DNA of 64,000 nucleotides from Narthecium ossifragum. Lineage: Eukaryota > Streptophyta > Magnoliopsida > Dioscoreales > Nartheciaceae. Position numbers and translations under genes: made by a program. Location of the stretch: contig CAWUCF010000141.1 in assembly GCA_963920575.1 (NCBI GenBank), positions 1 to 64,000 on the forward strand. The letters are read 5' to 3'. Below are positions 36,201 through 49,439 of this stretch, one piece after another. Position 1 is the first letter of the stretch. Each line of letters starts with the position of its first letter. Under the pieces are notes generated by a model. That model worked only from the letters and a program-made list of their open reading frames with translations, was not told the origin of the DNA and made no database searches.

Positions 36201-39200
36201 CTTTTTTGCCTTTTCCTTCACTTTTTAATACTAGGTCTTGCGAAATTTTTTTCTTCTTTCTCATTCATTTTTTTGCTGAATCTCATCCCAGGGAGGCCTC
36301 CTCGAAGCTATTGGCGACCGAATCGGGCACGTCGAATCCTAAGATCCTCAGCCTCCAAAATAGCAAGCTTTTACCTTTTACCTTTTTTGCCTTTTTCTTC
36401 ACATTTTGATACTAGGCCTTGCTAATTTTTTTCCCTTTTTCTCATTCATCTTTTTGCTGAATATCATCCCAGGCAGGCCTCCTCGAAGCCCCTGGCCACC
36501 GGATCGACCACGTCGAATCCCCGGATCCTCAGCCTCCATAATAGCAAGCTTTTACCTTTTACCTTTTTTACCTTTTCCCTCACTTTTTAATACTAGGCCT
36601 TGCTAATTTTTTTTCTTATTTCTCATTCATTTTTTTGCTGAATATCATCCCAGGTAGGCCTCCTCGAAGCTCTTGGCGACCGAATCGGGCACGTCGAATC
36701 CTCAGATCCTCAGCCTCCAAAATAGCAAGCTTTTACCTTTTACCTTTTTTTGCCTTTTCCTTCACTTTTTGATACAAGGCCTTGCTAATTTTTTTCCCTT
36801 TTTCTCATTCATCTTTTTGTTAAATATCATCCCAGGCAGGCCTCCTCGAAGCCCCTGGCCACCGGATCGGACACATCAAATCCCCGGATCCTCAGCCTGT
36901 AAAATAGCAAGCTTTTACCTTTTACCTTTTTGCCTTTTCCTTCACTTTTTGATACTAGGCCTTGCTAATTTTTTTTCTTATTTCTCATTCATTTTTTTGC
37001 TGAATATCATCCCAGGCAGGCCTCTTCGAAGCCCCTGGCCACCGGATCGAGCACGTCGAATCCCCGGATCCTCAGCCTCCAAAATAGCAAGCTTTTACCT
37101 TTTACCTTTTTTGGCTTTTCCTTCACTTTTTAATACTAGGCCTTGCTAATTTTTTTTCTTATTTCTCATTCATTTTTTTGCTGAATATCATCCGAGGTAG
37201 GCATCCTCGAAGCTCTTGGCAACCGAATCGGGCTCGTCGAATCCTCAGATCCTCAGCCTCCAAAATAGCATGTTTTTACCTTATACCCTTTTTGCCTTTT
37301 CCTTCACATTTTGATACTAGGCCTTGCTAATTTTTTTCCCTTTTTCTCATTCATCTTTTTGCTAAATATCATCCCAGGCATGCCTTCTCGAAGCCCCTGG
37401 CCACCGGATCGAGCACGTCGAATCCCCGGATCCTCGGCCTCCATAATAGCAAGCTTTTACCTTTTACCTTTTTTGCCTTTTCCCTTACTTTTTAATACTA
37501 GGCCTTGCTAATTTTTTTTCTTTTTTCTCATTCATTTTTTTGCTTAATATCATCCCAGGTAGGCCTCCTCGAAGCTCTTGGCGACCGAATCGGGCATGTC
37601 GAATCCTCAGATCCTCAGCCTCCAAAATAACAAGCTTTTACCTTTTACCTTTTTTGCCTTTTCCTTCACTTTTTGATACTAGGCCTTGCTAATTTTTTTC
37701 CCTTTTTCTCATTCATCTTTTTGCTAAATATCATCCCAGGCAGGCCTCCTCGAAGCTCCTGGCCATGGGATCGGACACATCGAATCCCCGAATCCTCAGC
37801 CTGCAAAATAGCAAGCTTTTACCTTTTACCTTTTTGCCTTTTCCTTCACTTTTTGATACTAGGCCTTGCTAATTTTTTTTCTTATTTCTCATTCATTTTT
37901 TTGCTGAATATCATCCCAGGCAGGATTCCTCGAAGCCTCTGGCCACCAGATCGACCACGTCGAATCCCCGGATCCTTAGCCTCCAAAATAGCAAGCTTTT
38001 ACCTTTTACCTTTTTTTGCCTTTTCCTTCACTTTTTAATACTAGGCCTTGCTAATTTTTTTTCTTATTTCTCATTTATCTTTTTGCTAAATATCATCCCA
38101 GGCAGGCCTCCTCGAAGCCCCTGGCCACCGGATCGAGCACATCGAATCCCCGGATCCTCAGCCTCCAAAATAGCAAGCTTTTACCTTTTACCTTTTTTTC
38201 CATTTCCTTCACTTTTTAATACTCGGCCTTGCTAATTTTTTTTCTAATTTCTCATTCATTTTTTTGCTGAATATCATCCCAGGTAGGCCTCCTCGAAGCC
38301 CCTGGCCACCGGATCGAGCACGTCGAATCCCCGGATCCTCAGCCTCCAAAATAGCAAGCTTTTTCCTTTTACCTTTTTTGCCTTTTCCTTCACTTTTTAA
38401 TACTAGGCCTTGCTAATTTTTTTTCATATTTCTAATTTATTTTTTTGCTGAATATCATCCCAGGCAGGCCTCCTCGAAGCCTCTGGCCACCAGATCGACC
38501 ACGTCGAATCCCCGGATCGTTAGCCTCCAAAATAGCAAGCTTTTACCTTTTACCTTTTTTTGCCTTTGCCTTCACTTTTTAATACTAGGCCTTGCTAATT
38601 TTTTTTCTTATTTCTCATTTATTTTTTTGCTGAATATCATCCCAGGCAGGCCTCCTCGAAGCCCCTGGCCACCGGATCGAGCACATCGAATCCCCGGATC
38701 CTCAGCCTCGAAAATAGCAAGCTTTTACCTTTTACCTTTTTTTCCATTTCCTTCACTTTTTAATACTCGGCCTTGCTAATTTTTTTTCTTATTTCTCATT
38801 CATTTTTTTGCTGAATATCATCCCAGGCAGGCCTCCTCGAAGCCCCTGGCCACCGGATCGAGCACGTCGAATCCCCGGATCCTCAGCCTCCAAAATAGCA
38901 AGCTTTTTCCTTTTACCTTTTTTGCCTTTTCCTTCACTTTTTAATACTAGGCCTTGCTAATTTTTTTTCTTATTTCTCATTTATTCTTTTGCTGAATATC
39001 ATCCCAGGCAGGCCTCCTCGAAGCCCCTGGCCACCGGATCGAGCACATCGAATCCCCGGATCCTCAGCCTCCAAAATAGCAAGCTTTTACATTTCACCTT
39101 TTTTTCCATTTCCTTCACTTTTTAATACTCGGCCTTGCTAATTTTTTTTCTTATTTCTCATTCATTTTTTTGCTGAATATCATCCCAGGCAGGCCTCCTC

Positions 39201-42200
39201 GAAGCCCCTGGCCACCGGATCGAGCACGTCGAATCCCCGGATCCTCAGCCTCCAAAATAGCAAGCTTTTTCCTTTTACCTTTTTTGCCTTTTCCTTCACT
39301 TTTTAATACTAGGCCTTGCTAATTTTTTTTCATATTTCTCATTTATTTTTTTGCTGAATATCATCCCAGGCAGGCCTCCTCGAAGCCCCTGGCCACCGGA
39401 TCGAGCACATCGAATCCCCGGATCCTCAGCCTCCAAAATAGCAAGCTTTTACCTTTTACCCTTTTTTTCCTTTTCCTTCACTTTTTAATACTCGGCCTTG
39501 CTAATTTTTTTTCTTATTTCTCATTTATTTTTTTGCTGAATATCATTCCAAGTAGGCCTCCTCGAAACTCTTGGCGACCGAATCGGGCACGTCGAATCCT
39601 CAGATCCTTAGCCTCCAAAATAGCAAACGTTTACCTTTTACCTTTTTTGCCTTTTCCTTCACTTTTTGATACCAGGCCTTCCTAATTTTTTTCCCTTTTT
39701 CTCATTCATCTTTTTGCTAAATATCATCCCAGGCAGGCCTCCTCGAAGCCCCTGGCCACCGGATCGGACACATCGAATCCCCGGATCCTCAGCCTACAAA
39801 ATAGCAAGCTTTTACCTTTTACCTTTTTGCCTTTTCCTTCACTTTTTGATACTAGGCCTTGCTAATTTTTTTTCTTGTTTCTCATTCATTTTTTTGCTGA
39901 ATATCATCCCAGGCAGGCCTCTTCGAAGCTCCTGGCCACCGAATCGAGCACGTCGAATCCCCGGATCCTCAGCCTCCAAAATAGCAAGCTTTTACCTTTT
40001 ACCTTTTTGCCTTTTCCTTCACTTTTTGATACTAGGCCTTGTTAATTTTTTTTCTTGTTTCTCATTCAATTTTTTGCTGAATATCATCCCAGGCAGGCCT
40101 CTTCGAAGCTCCTGGCCACCAGATCGAGCAAGTCGAATCCCCGGATCCTCAGCCTCCAAAATAGCAAACTTTTACCTTTTACCTTTTTTGCCTTTTCCTT
40201 CACTTTTTAATATTAGGCCTTGCTAATTTTTTTTCTTATTTTTCATTCATTTTTTTGCTGAATATCATCCCAGGCAGGACTCCTCGAAGCCCCAGGCCAC
40301 CGGGTCGAGCACGTCGAATCCCCGGATCCTCAGCCTCCAAAATAGCAAGCTTTTACCTTTTACCTTTTTTGCCTTTTCCTTCACTTTTTAATACTTGGCC
40401 TTGCTAATTTTTTTTCTTATTTCTAATTCATTTTTTTGCTGAATATCATCCCAGGTAGGCCTCTTCGAAGCTCTTGGCGACCGAATCGGGCACGTCGAAT
40501 CCTCAGATCCTCAGCCTCCAAAATAGCATGCTTTTACCTTTTACCTTTTTTGCCTTTTACTTCACATTTTGATACTCGGCCTTGCTAATTTTTTTCCCTT
40601 TTTCTCATTCATCTTTTTGCTAAATATCATCCCAGGCAGACCTCCTCGAAGCCCTTGGCCACCGGATCGACCACGTCGAATCCCCGGATCCTCAGCCTCC
40701 AAAATAGCAAGCTTTCACATTTTACCTTTTTTGCCTTTTCCTTCACTTTTTAATACTAGGCCTTGCTAATGTTTTTTCTTATTTCTCATTCATTTTTTTG
40801 CTGAATATCATCCCAGGCAGGGCTCCTCGAAGCCCCTGGCCACCGGATCGAGCACGTCGAATCCCCGGATCCTCAACCTCCAAAATAGCAAGCTTTTACC
40901 TATTACCTTTTTTGTCTTTTCCTTCACTTTTTAATAATAGGTCTTTCTAAATTTTTTTCTTATTTTTCATTCATTTTTTTGCTGAATATCCTCCCAGGTA
41001 GGCCTCCTCGAAGCTCTTGGCGATCGAATCGGGCATGTCGAATCCTCAGATCCTCTGCCTCCAAAATAGCAAGCTTTTAGCTTTTACCTTTTTTGCCTTT
41101 TCCTTCACTTTTTGATACTAGGCCTTGCTAATTTTTTTCCCTTTTTCTCATTCACCTTTTTGTTGAATATCATCCCAGGCAGGCCTCCTCGAAGCCCCTG
41201 GCCACCGGATCGACCACATCGAATCCCCGGATCCTCAGTTTGCAAAATAGCAAGCTTTTACCTTTTACCTTTTTGCCTTTTCCTTCACTTTTTGATACTA
41301 GGCCTTGCTAATTTTTTTTCTTGTTTCTCATTCATTTTTTTGCTGAATATCATCCCAGGCAGGCCTCTTCGAAGCTCCTGGCCACCGGATCGAGCACGTC
41401 GAATCCCCGGATCCTCAGCCTCCAAAATAGCAAAATTTTACCTTTTACCTTTTTTGGCTTTTCCTTCACTTTTTAATACTAGGCCTTGCTAATTTTTTTT
41501 CTTATTTCTCATTCATTTTTTTGCTGAATATCATCCGAGGTAGGCATCCTCGAAGCTCTTGGCAACCGAATCGGGCTCGTCGAATCCTCAGATCCTCAGC
41601 CTCCAAAATAGCAAGCTTTTTCCTTTTACCTTTTTTGCCTTTTCCTTCACATTTTGATACTAGGCCTTGCTAATTTTTTTCCCTTTTTCTCATTCATCTT
41701 TTTGCTAAATATCATCCCAGGCATGCCTTCTCGAAGCCCCTGGCCACCGGATCGAGCACGTCGAATCCCCGGATCCTCGGCCTCCAAAATAGCAAGCTTT
41801 TACCTTTTACCTTTTTTGCCTTTTCCCTTACTTTTTAATACTAGGCATTGCTAATTTTTTTTCTTTTTTCTCATTCATTTTTTTGCTTAATATCATCCCA
41901 GGTAGGCCTCTTCGAAGCTCTTAGCGACCGAATCGGGCACGTCAAATCCTCAGATCCTCAGCCTCCAAAATAGTAAGCTTTTACCTTTTACCTTTTTGGC
42001 CTTTTCCTTCACTTTTTGATACTAGGCCTTGCTAATTTTTTTCCCTTTTTCTCATTCATCTTTTTGCTAAATATCATCCCAGGCAGGCCTCCTCGAAGCT
42101 CCTGGCCATGGGATCGGACACATCGAATCCCCGAATCCTCAGCCTGCAAAATAGCAAGCTTTTACCTTTTACCTTTTTGCCTTTTCCTTCACTTTTTGAT

Positions 42201-42300
42201 ACTAGGCCTTGCTAATTTTTTTTCTTATTTCTCATTCATTTTGTTGCAGAATATCATCCCAGGCAGGACTCCTCGAAGCCCCTGGCCACCGGGTCGAGCT
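33230..42300 (+). repeat. Dispersed near-identical multi-monomer blocks in segment C
   Basis: About 33230-33730 matches 40820-41320 (offset about 7588), including the rare CTATTACCTTTTTTGTC and GGCGATCGAATCGGGCATG variants. About 34066-34710 matches 36406-37050 (offset about 2340). About 37100-37950 matches 41440-42290 (offset 4343, 24 monomers), including GGCATGCCTTCTCG and CTGGCCATGGGATCGG. The 40.8-42.3 kb stretch is therefore a mosaic of two source blocks. Confidence 0.75.
38041..39535 (+). repeat. Dimeric higher-order repeat (about 362 bp)
   Basis: A monomer with CTTTTTTTCCATTTCC and TACTCGGCC alternates with one having AAGCTTTTTCCTTTTACC and TACTAGGCC. The ACTCGGCC marker lies at 38221, 38765, 39127 and 39490. 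The last two intervals are 362 and 363 bp, two monomers, and the first is three monomers. GCACATCG and GCACGTCG alternate with the same phase. Confidence 0.8.
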
Positions 42301-43370
42301 CGTCGAATCCCCGGGTCCTCAGCCTCCAAAATAGCAAGCTTTTACCTCTTACCTTTTTTGCCTTTTCCTTCACTTTTTAATACTGGGCATTGCTAATTTT
42401 TTTTCTTATTTCTCATTCATTTTTTTGCAGAATATCATCCCAGATAGGTCTCCTCGAAGCTCTTAGCAACCGAATCGGGCACGTCGAATCCTCAGATCCT
42501 TAGCCTCCAAAATAGCAAGCTTTTACCTTTTACCTTTTTTTACCTTTTCCTTCACTTTTTTCTTGTTTCTCATTCATGTTTTTGCTGAATATCATCCCAG
42601 GCAGGCCTCCTCGAAGCCCCTGGCCACCAGATCGCCCACGTCGAATCCCCGGGTCCTCAGCATCCAAAATAGCAAGCTTTTACCTTTTACCTTTTTCGCC
42701 TTTTCCTTCACTTTTTAATACTAGGCCTTGCTAATTTTTTTTCTTATTTCTCATTAATTTTTTTGCTGAATATCATCCCAGGTAGGCCTCTTCGAAGCTC
42801 TTGGCGACCGAATCGGGCACGTCAAATCCTCAGATCCTCAGCCTCCAAAATAGCAAGCTTTTACCTTTTACCTTTTTTGCCTTTTCCTTCACTTTTTAAT
42901 ACTAGGCCTTGCTAATGTTTTTTCTTATGTCTCATTCATTTTTTTGCTGAATATCATCCCAGGCAGGCCTCCTCGAAGCCCCTGGCCACGGGATCGAGCA
43001 CGTCGAATCCCCTGATCCTCAGCCTCCAAAATAGCAAGCTTTTACCTTTTTAGCCTTTTCCTTAACTTTTTAATACTAAGCCTTGCTAATTTTTTTTCTT
43101 GTTTCTCATTCATTTTTTTGCTGAATATCATCCCTGGTAGGCCTCCTCGAAGCTCTTGGCAACCGAATCGGGCACGTCGAATCCTCAGCATCCAAAATTG
43201 CAAGCATTTACCTTTTATCTTTTTTGCCTTTTCCTTCACATTTTGATACTAGGCCTGCTAATTTTTTTCCCTTTTTCTCATTCATCTTTTGCTGAATATC
43301 ATCCCAGGCAGGCCTTCTCGAAGCCCCTGGCGACCGAATCGAGCACGTCGAATCCCCGGATCCTCAGCCT

Positions 43371-43450
43371 CCAAAATAGCAAGCTTTTACCTTTTACCTT
43401 TTTTGCCTTTTCTATCACTTTTTGATACTAGGCCTTGCTAATTTTGGAGG
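43371..43450. other. Strand-switch junction of the satellite array
   Basis: The plus-strand monomer reads through TACTAGGCCTTGCTA and then continues as the reverse complement, ATTTTGGAGGCTGAGC, with no extra DNA. ATTTT is shared by both sides, as is CTTGCT with one extra A, so the join has only a few bases of microhomology. The complementary parts CCTCCAAAAT (ending 43377) and ATTTTGGAGG (starting 43441) can form a fold-back with a loop of about 63 nt and a stem that could run for kilobases. Confidence 0.93.
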
Positions 43451-45769
43451 CTGAGCATCCGGGGATTCGACGTGCCCGATTCGGTCGCCAGGAGCTTCGA
43501 GGAGGCCTGCCTGGGATGATATTCACCAAAAAGAAAATTGAGAAACAAGAAAAAAAATTAGCAAGGCCTAGTATCAAAAAGTGAAGGAAAAGGCAAAAAA
43601 GGTAAAAGGTAAAAGCTTGCTATTTTGGAGGCTGAGCATCCGGGGATTCGACGTGCCCGATTCGGTCGCCAGGAGCTTCGAGGAGGCCTGCCTGGGATGA
43701 TATTCACCAAAAAGAAGATTGAGAAATAAGAACAAAAATTAGCAAGGCCTAGTATCAAAAAGTGAAGGAAAAGGCAAAAAAGGTAAAAGGTAAAAGCTTG
43801 CTATTTTGGAGGCTGAGCATCCTGGGATTCGACGTGCCCGATTCGGTCGCCAGGAGCTTCGAGGAGGCCTGCCTGGGATGATATTCACCAAAAAGAAGAT
43901 TGTGAAATAAGAAAAAAAATTAGCAAGACCTAGTATCAAAAAGTGAAGGAAAAGGCAAAAAAGGTAAAAGGTAAAAGCTTGCTATTATGGAGGCTGAGGA
44001 TCCAGGAATTCGACGTAACCGATTCGGTAGCCAGGAGCTTCGAGAAGGCCTGCGTGGGATCATATTCAGCAAAAAGATGAATGGGAAATAAGACAAAAAA
44101 TTAGCAAGGCCTAGTATCAAAAAGTGAAGGAAAAGGCAAAAAAGGTAAAAGGTAAAAGCTTGCTATTTTGGAGGCTGAGCATCCGGGGATTCGACGTGCC
44201 AGATTCGGTCACCAGGAGCTTCGAGGAGGCCTGCCTGGGATGATATTCACCAAAAAGATGAATTAGAAATAAGAAAAAAAATTAGCAAGGCCTAGTATCA
44301 AAAAGTGAAGGAAAAGGCAAAAAAGGAAAAAGGTAAAAGGTTGCTATTTTGGAGGCTGAGCATTCGGAGATTCGACGTGCCCGATTCGGTAGCCAGGAGC
44401 TTCGAGGAGGCCTGCCTGGGATGATATTCACCAAAAAGATGATTGAGAAATAAGAAAAAAAATTAGCACGGCCTAGTATCAAAAAGTGAAGAAAAGGCAC
44501 AAAAGGTAAAAGGTAAAAGCTTGCTATTTTGGAGGCTGAGCATCCGGGGATTCGACGTGCCCGATTCGGTCGCCAAGAGCTTCGAGGAGGCCAGCCTGAG
44601 ATGATATTCACCAAAAAAATGAATGAGAAATAAGAAAAAAAATTAGCAAGGCCTAGTATCAAAAAGTGAAGGAAAAGGCCAAAAAGGTAAAAGGTAAAAG
44701 TTTGCTATTTTGGAGGCTGAGCATCCGGGGATTCGACGTGCCCGATTCGGTCGCCAGGAGCTTCGAGGAGGCCTGCTTGGGATGATATTCACCAAAAAGA
44801 TGAATGAGAAATAAGAAAAAAAATTAGCAAGGCCTAGTATCAAAAAGTGAAGGAAAAGGCAAAAAAGGTAAAAGGTAAGAGCTTGCTATTTTGGAGGCTG
44901 AGCATTCGGGGATTCGACGTGCCCGATTCGGTAGCCCGGAGCTTCGAGGAGGCCTGCCTGGGATGATATTCACCAAAAACATGATTGAGAAATAAGAAAA
45001 AAAATTAGCACGGACTAGTATCAAAAAGTGAAGAAAAGAGAAAAAAGGTAAAAGGTAAAAGCTTGCTATTTTGGAGGCTGAGCATCCGGGGATTCGACGT
45101 GTCCGATTCGGTCGCCAGGAGCTTCGATGAGGCCTGCCTGGGATGATATTCACCAAAAAGATGAATGAGAAATAAGAAAAAAAATTAGCAAGGCCTAGTA
45201 TCAAAGAGTGAAGGAAAAGGCAAAAAAGGTAAAAGGTAAAAGCTTGCTATTTTGGAGGCTGAGCATCCGGGGATTCGACGTGCCCGATTCGGTCGCCAGG
45301 AGCTTCGAGGAGGCCTGCCTGGGATGATATTCACCAAAAAGAAAATTGAGAAACAAGAAAAAAAATTAGCAAGGCCTAGTATCAAAAAGTGAAGGAAAAG
45401 GCAAAAAAGGTAAAAGGTAAAAGCTTGCTATTTTGGAGGCTGAGCATCCGGGGATTCGACGTGCCCGATTCGGTCGCCAGGAGCTTCGAGGAGGCCTGCC
45501 TGGGATGATATTCACCAAAAAGAAGATTGTGAAATAAGAAAAAAAATTAGCAAGGCCTAGTATCAAAAAGTGAAGGAAAAGGCAAAAAAGGTAAAAGGTA
45601 AAAGCTTGCTATTATGGAGGCTTAGGATCCAGGAATTCGACGTAACTGATTCGGTAGCCAGGAGCTTCGAGAAGGCCTGCGTGGGATCATATTCAGCAAA
45701 AAGATGAATGGGAAATAAGACAAAAAATTAGAAAGGCCTAGTATCAAAAAGTGAAGGAAAAGGCAAAAA

Positions 45770-45840
45770 GGTAAAAGGTAAAAGGTAAAAGGAAAAAGGT
45801 AAAAGGTAAAAGGTAAAAGGTAAAAGGTAAAAGGTAAAGG
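45770..45840 (-). repeat. 7-bp microsatellite expansion (GGTAAAA)n within a monomer, copy 1
   Basis: Normal monomers have two copies of GGTAAAA before AGCTTGC. Here there are about ten, with one variant unit GGAAAAA in fourth place and a final GGTAAAG. It sits in the 2044-bp version of the higher-order repeat. Confidence 0.92.
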
Positions 45841-48800
45841 CTTGCCATTTTGCAGGCTGAGGATACTGGGATTCGACGTGCCCGATCCGGTGGCCAGGGG
45901 TTTCGAGGAGGCCTGCCTGGGATGATATTCAGCAAAAAGATGAATGAGAAATTAGAAAAAAAATTTGAAAGGCCTAGTATCAAAAAGTGAAGGAAAAGGC
46001 AAAAAAGGTAAAAGGTAAAAGCTTGCTATTTTGCAGGCTGAGGATCCGGGGATTCGACGTGCCCAATCCGGTCGCCAGGGGCTTTGAGGAGGCCTGCCTG
46101 GGATGATATTCAGCAAAAAGATGAATTAGAAATAAGAAAAAAAATTAGCAAGGCCTAGTATCAAAAAGGGAAGGAAAAGGCAAAAAAGGTAAAAGGTAAA
46201 AGCTTGCTATTTTGGAGGCTGAGCATCCGGGGATTCGACGTGCCCGATTCGGTCACCAGGAGCTTCGAGGAGGTCTGCCTGGGATGATATTCACCAAAAA
46301 GATGAATTAGAAATAAGAAAAAAAATTAGCAAGGCCTAGTATCAAAAAGTGAAGGAAAAGGCAAAAAAGGAAAAAGGTAAAAGGTTGCTATTTTGGAGGC
46401 TGAGCATTCGGAGATTCAACGTGCCCGATTCGGTAGCCAGGAGCTTCGAGGAGGCCTGCCTGGGATGATATTCACCAAAAAGATGATTGAGAAATAAGAA
46501 AAAAAATTAGCACGGCCTAGTATCAAAAAGTGAAGAAAAGGCAAAAAAGGTAAAAGGTAAAAGCTTGCTATTTTGGAGGCTGAGCATCCGGGGATTCGAC
46601 GTGCCCGATTCGGTCGCCAAGAGCTTCGAGGAGGCCAGCCTGGGATGATATTCACCAAAAAAATGAATGAGAAATAAGAAAAAAAATTAGCAAGGCCTAG
46701 AATCAAAAAGTGAAGGAAAAGGCCAAAAAGGTAAAAGGTAAAAGTTTGCTATTTTGGAGGCTGAGCATCCGGGGATTCGACGTGCCCGATTCGGTCGCCA
46801 GGAGCTTCGAGGAGGCCTGCCTGGGATGATATTCACCAAAAAGATGAATGAGAAATAAGAAAAAAAATTAGCAAGGCCTAGTATCAAAAAGTGAAGGAAA
46901 AGGCAAAAAAGGTAAAAGGTAAAAGCTTGCTATTTTGGAGGCTGAGCATTCGGGGATTCGACGTGCCCGATTCGGTAGCCCGGAGCTTCGAGGAGGCCTG
47001 CCTGGGATGATATTCACCAAAAACATGATTGAGAAATAAGAAAAAAAATTAGCACGGACTAGTATCAAAAAGTGAAGAAAAGGCAAAAAAGGTAAAAGGT
47101 AAAAGCTTGCTATTTTGGAGGCTGAGCATCCGGGGATTCGACGTGTCCGATTCGGTCGCCAGGAGCTTCGATGAGGCCTGCCTGGGATGATATTCACCAA
47201 AAAGATGAATGAGAAATAAGAAAAAAAATTAGCAAGGCCTAGTATCAAAGAGTGAAGGAAAAGGCAAATAAGGTAAAAGGTAAAAGCTTGCTATTTTGGA
47301 GGCTGAGCATCCGGGGATTCGACGTGCCCGATTCGGTCGCCAAGAGCTTCGAGGAGGCCTGCCTGGGATGACATTCACCAAAAAGAAAATTGAGAAACAA
47401 GAAAAAAAATTAGCAAGGCCTAGTATCAAAAAGTGAAGGAAAAGGCAAAAAAGGTAAAAGGTAAAAGCTTGCTATTTTGGAGGCTGAGCATCCGGGGATT
47501 CGACGTGCCCGATTCGGTCGCCAGGAGCTTCGAGGAGGCCTGCCTGGGATGATATTCACCTAAAAGAAGATTGAGAAATAAGAACAAAAATTAGCAAGGC
47601 CTAGTATCAAAAAGTGAAGGAAAAGGCAAAAAAGGTAAAAGGTAAAAGCTTGCTATTTTGGAGGCTGAGCATCCTGGGATTCGACGTGCCCGATTCGGTC
47701 GCCAGGAGCTTCGAGGAGGCCTGCCTGGGATGATATTCACCAAAAAGAAGATTGTGAAATAAGAAAAAAAATTAGCAAGACCTAGTATCAAAAAGTGAAG
47801 GAAAAGGCAAAAAAGGTAAAAGGTAAAAGCTTGCAATTTTGGAGGCTGAGCATCCTGGGATTCGACGTAACCGATTCGGTAGCCAGGAGCTTCGAGAAGG
47901 ACTGCGTGGGATCATATTCAGCAAAAAGATGAATGGGAAATAAGACAAAAAATTAGCAAGGCCTAGTATCAAAAAGTGAAGGAAAAGGCAAAAAAGGTAA
48001 AAGGTAAAAGCTTGCTATTTTGGAGGCTGAGCATCCGGGGATTCGACGTGCCAGATTCGGTCACCAGGAGCTTCGAGGAGGCCTGCCTGGGATGATATTC
48101 ACCAAAAAGATGAATTAGAAATAAGAAAAAAAATTAGCAAGGCCTAGTATCAAAAAGTGAAGGAAAAGGCAAAAAAGGAAAAAGGTAAAAGGTTGCTATT
48201 TTGGAGGCTGAGCATTCGGAGATTCGACGTGCCCGATTTGGTAGCCAGGAGCTTCGAGGAGGCCTGCCTGGGATGATATTCACCAAAAAGATGATTGAGA
48301 AATAAGAAAAAAAATTAGCACGGCCTAGTATCAAAAAGTGAAGAAAAGGCACAAAAGGTAAAAGGTAAAAGCTTGCTATTTTGGAGGCTGAGCATCCGGG
48401 GATTCGACGTGCCCGATTCGGTCGCCAAGAGCTTCGAGGAGGCCAGCCTGGGATGATATTCACCAAAAAAATGAATGAGAAATAAGAAAAAAAATTAGCA
48501 AGTCCTAGTATCAAAAAGTGAAGGAAAAGGCCAAAAAGGTAAAAGGTAAAAGTTTGCTATTTTGGAGGCTGAGCATCCGGGGATTCGACGTGCCCGATTC
48601 GGTCGCCAGGAGCTTCGAGGAGGCCTGCTTGGGATGATATTCACCAAAAAGATGAAAGAGAAATAAGAAAAAAAATTAGCACGGACTAGTATCAAAAAGT
48701 GAAGAAAAGAGAAAAAAGGTAAAAGGTAAAAGCTTGCTATTTTGGAGGCTGAGCATCCGGGGATTCGACGTGTCCGATTCGGTCGCCAGGAGCTTCGATG

Positions 48801-49439
48801 AGGCCTGCCTGGGATGATATTCACCAAAAAGATGAATGAGAAATAAGAAAAAAAATTAGCAAGGCCTAGTATCAAAGAGTGAAGGAAAAGGCAAAAAAGG
48901 TAAAAGGTAAAAGCTTGCTATTTTGGAGGCTGAGCATCCGGGGATTCGACGTGCCCGATTCGGTCGCCAGGAGCTTCGAGGAGGCCTGCCTGGGATGATA
49001 TTCACCAAAAAGAAAATTGAGAAACAAGAAAAAAAATTAGCAAGGCCTAGTATCAAAAAGTGAAGGAAAAGGCAAAAAAGGTAAAAGGTAAAAGCTTGCT
49101 ATTTTGGAGGCTGAGCATCCGGGGATTCGACGTGCCCGATTCGGTCGCCAGGAGCTTCGAGGAGGCCTGCCTGGGATGATATTCACCAAAAAGAAGATTG
49201 TGAAATAAGAAAAAAAATTAGCAAGGCCTAGTATCAAAAAGTGAAGGAAAAGGCAAAAAAGGTAAAAGGTAAAAGCTTGCTATTATGGAGGCTTAGGATC
49301 CAGGAATTCGACGTAACTGATTCGGTAGCCAGGAGCTTCGAGAAGGCCTGCGTGGGATCATATTCAGCAAAAAGATGAATGGGAAATAAGACAAAAAATT
49401 AGAAAGGCCTAGTATCAAAAAGTGAAGGAAAAGGCAAAA

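Larger units (their letters stand above)
22975..43440 (+). repeat. 181-bp satellite array, plus orientation, segment C
   Basis: About 113 monomers. From about 25.2 kb two main variants mingle. One has CCTGGCCACCGGATCGAGCA with CCCCGGATCCTCAG; the other has CTCTTGGCGACCGAATCGGG with CCTCAGATCCTCAG. T-rich halves alternate between TTTTTTCCCTTTTTCTC and TTTTTTTTCTTATTTCTC. One monomer near 42550 lacks about 24 bp. The segment ends inside a monomer at GGCCTTGCTA, where the array changes strand. Confidence 0.97.
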
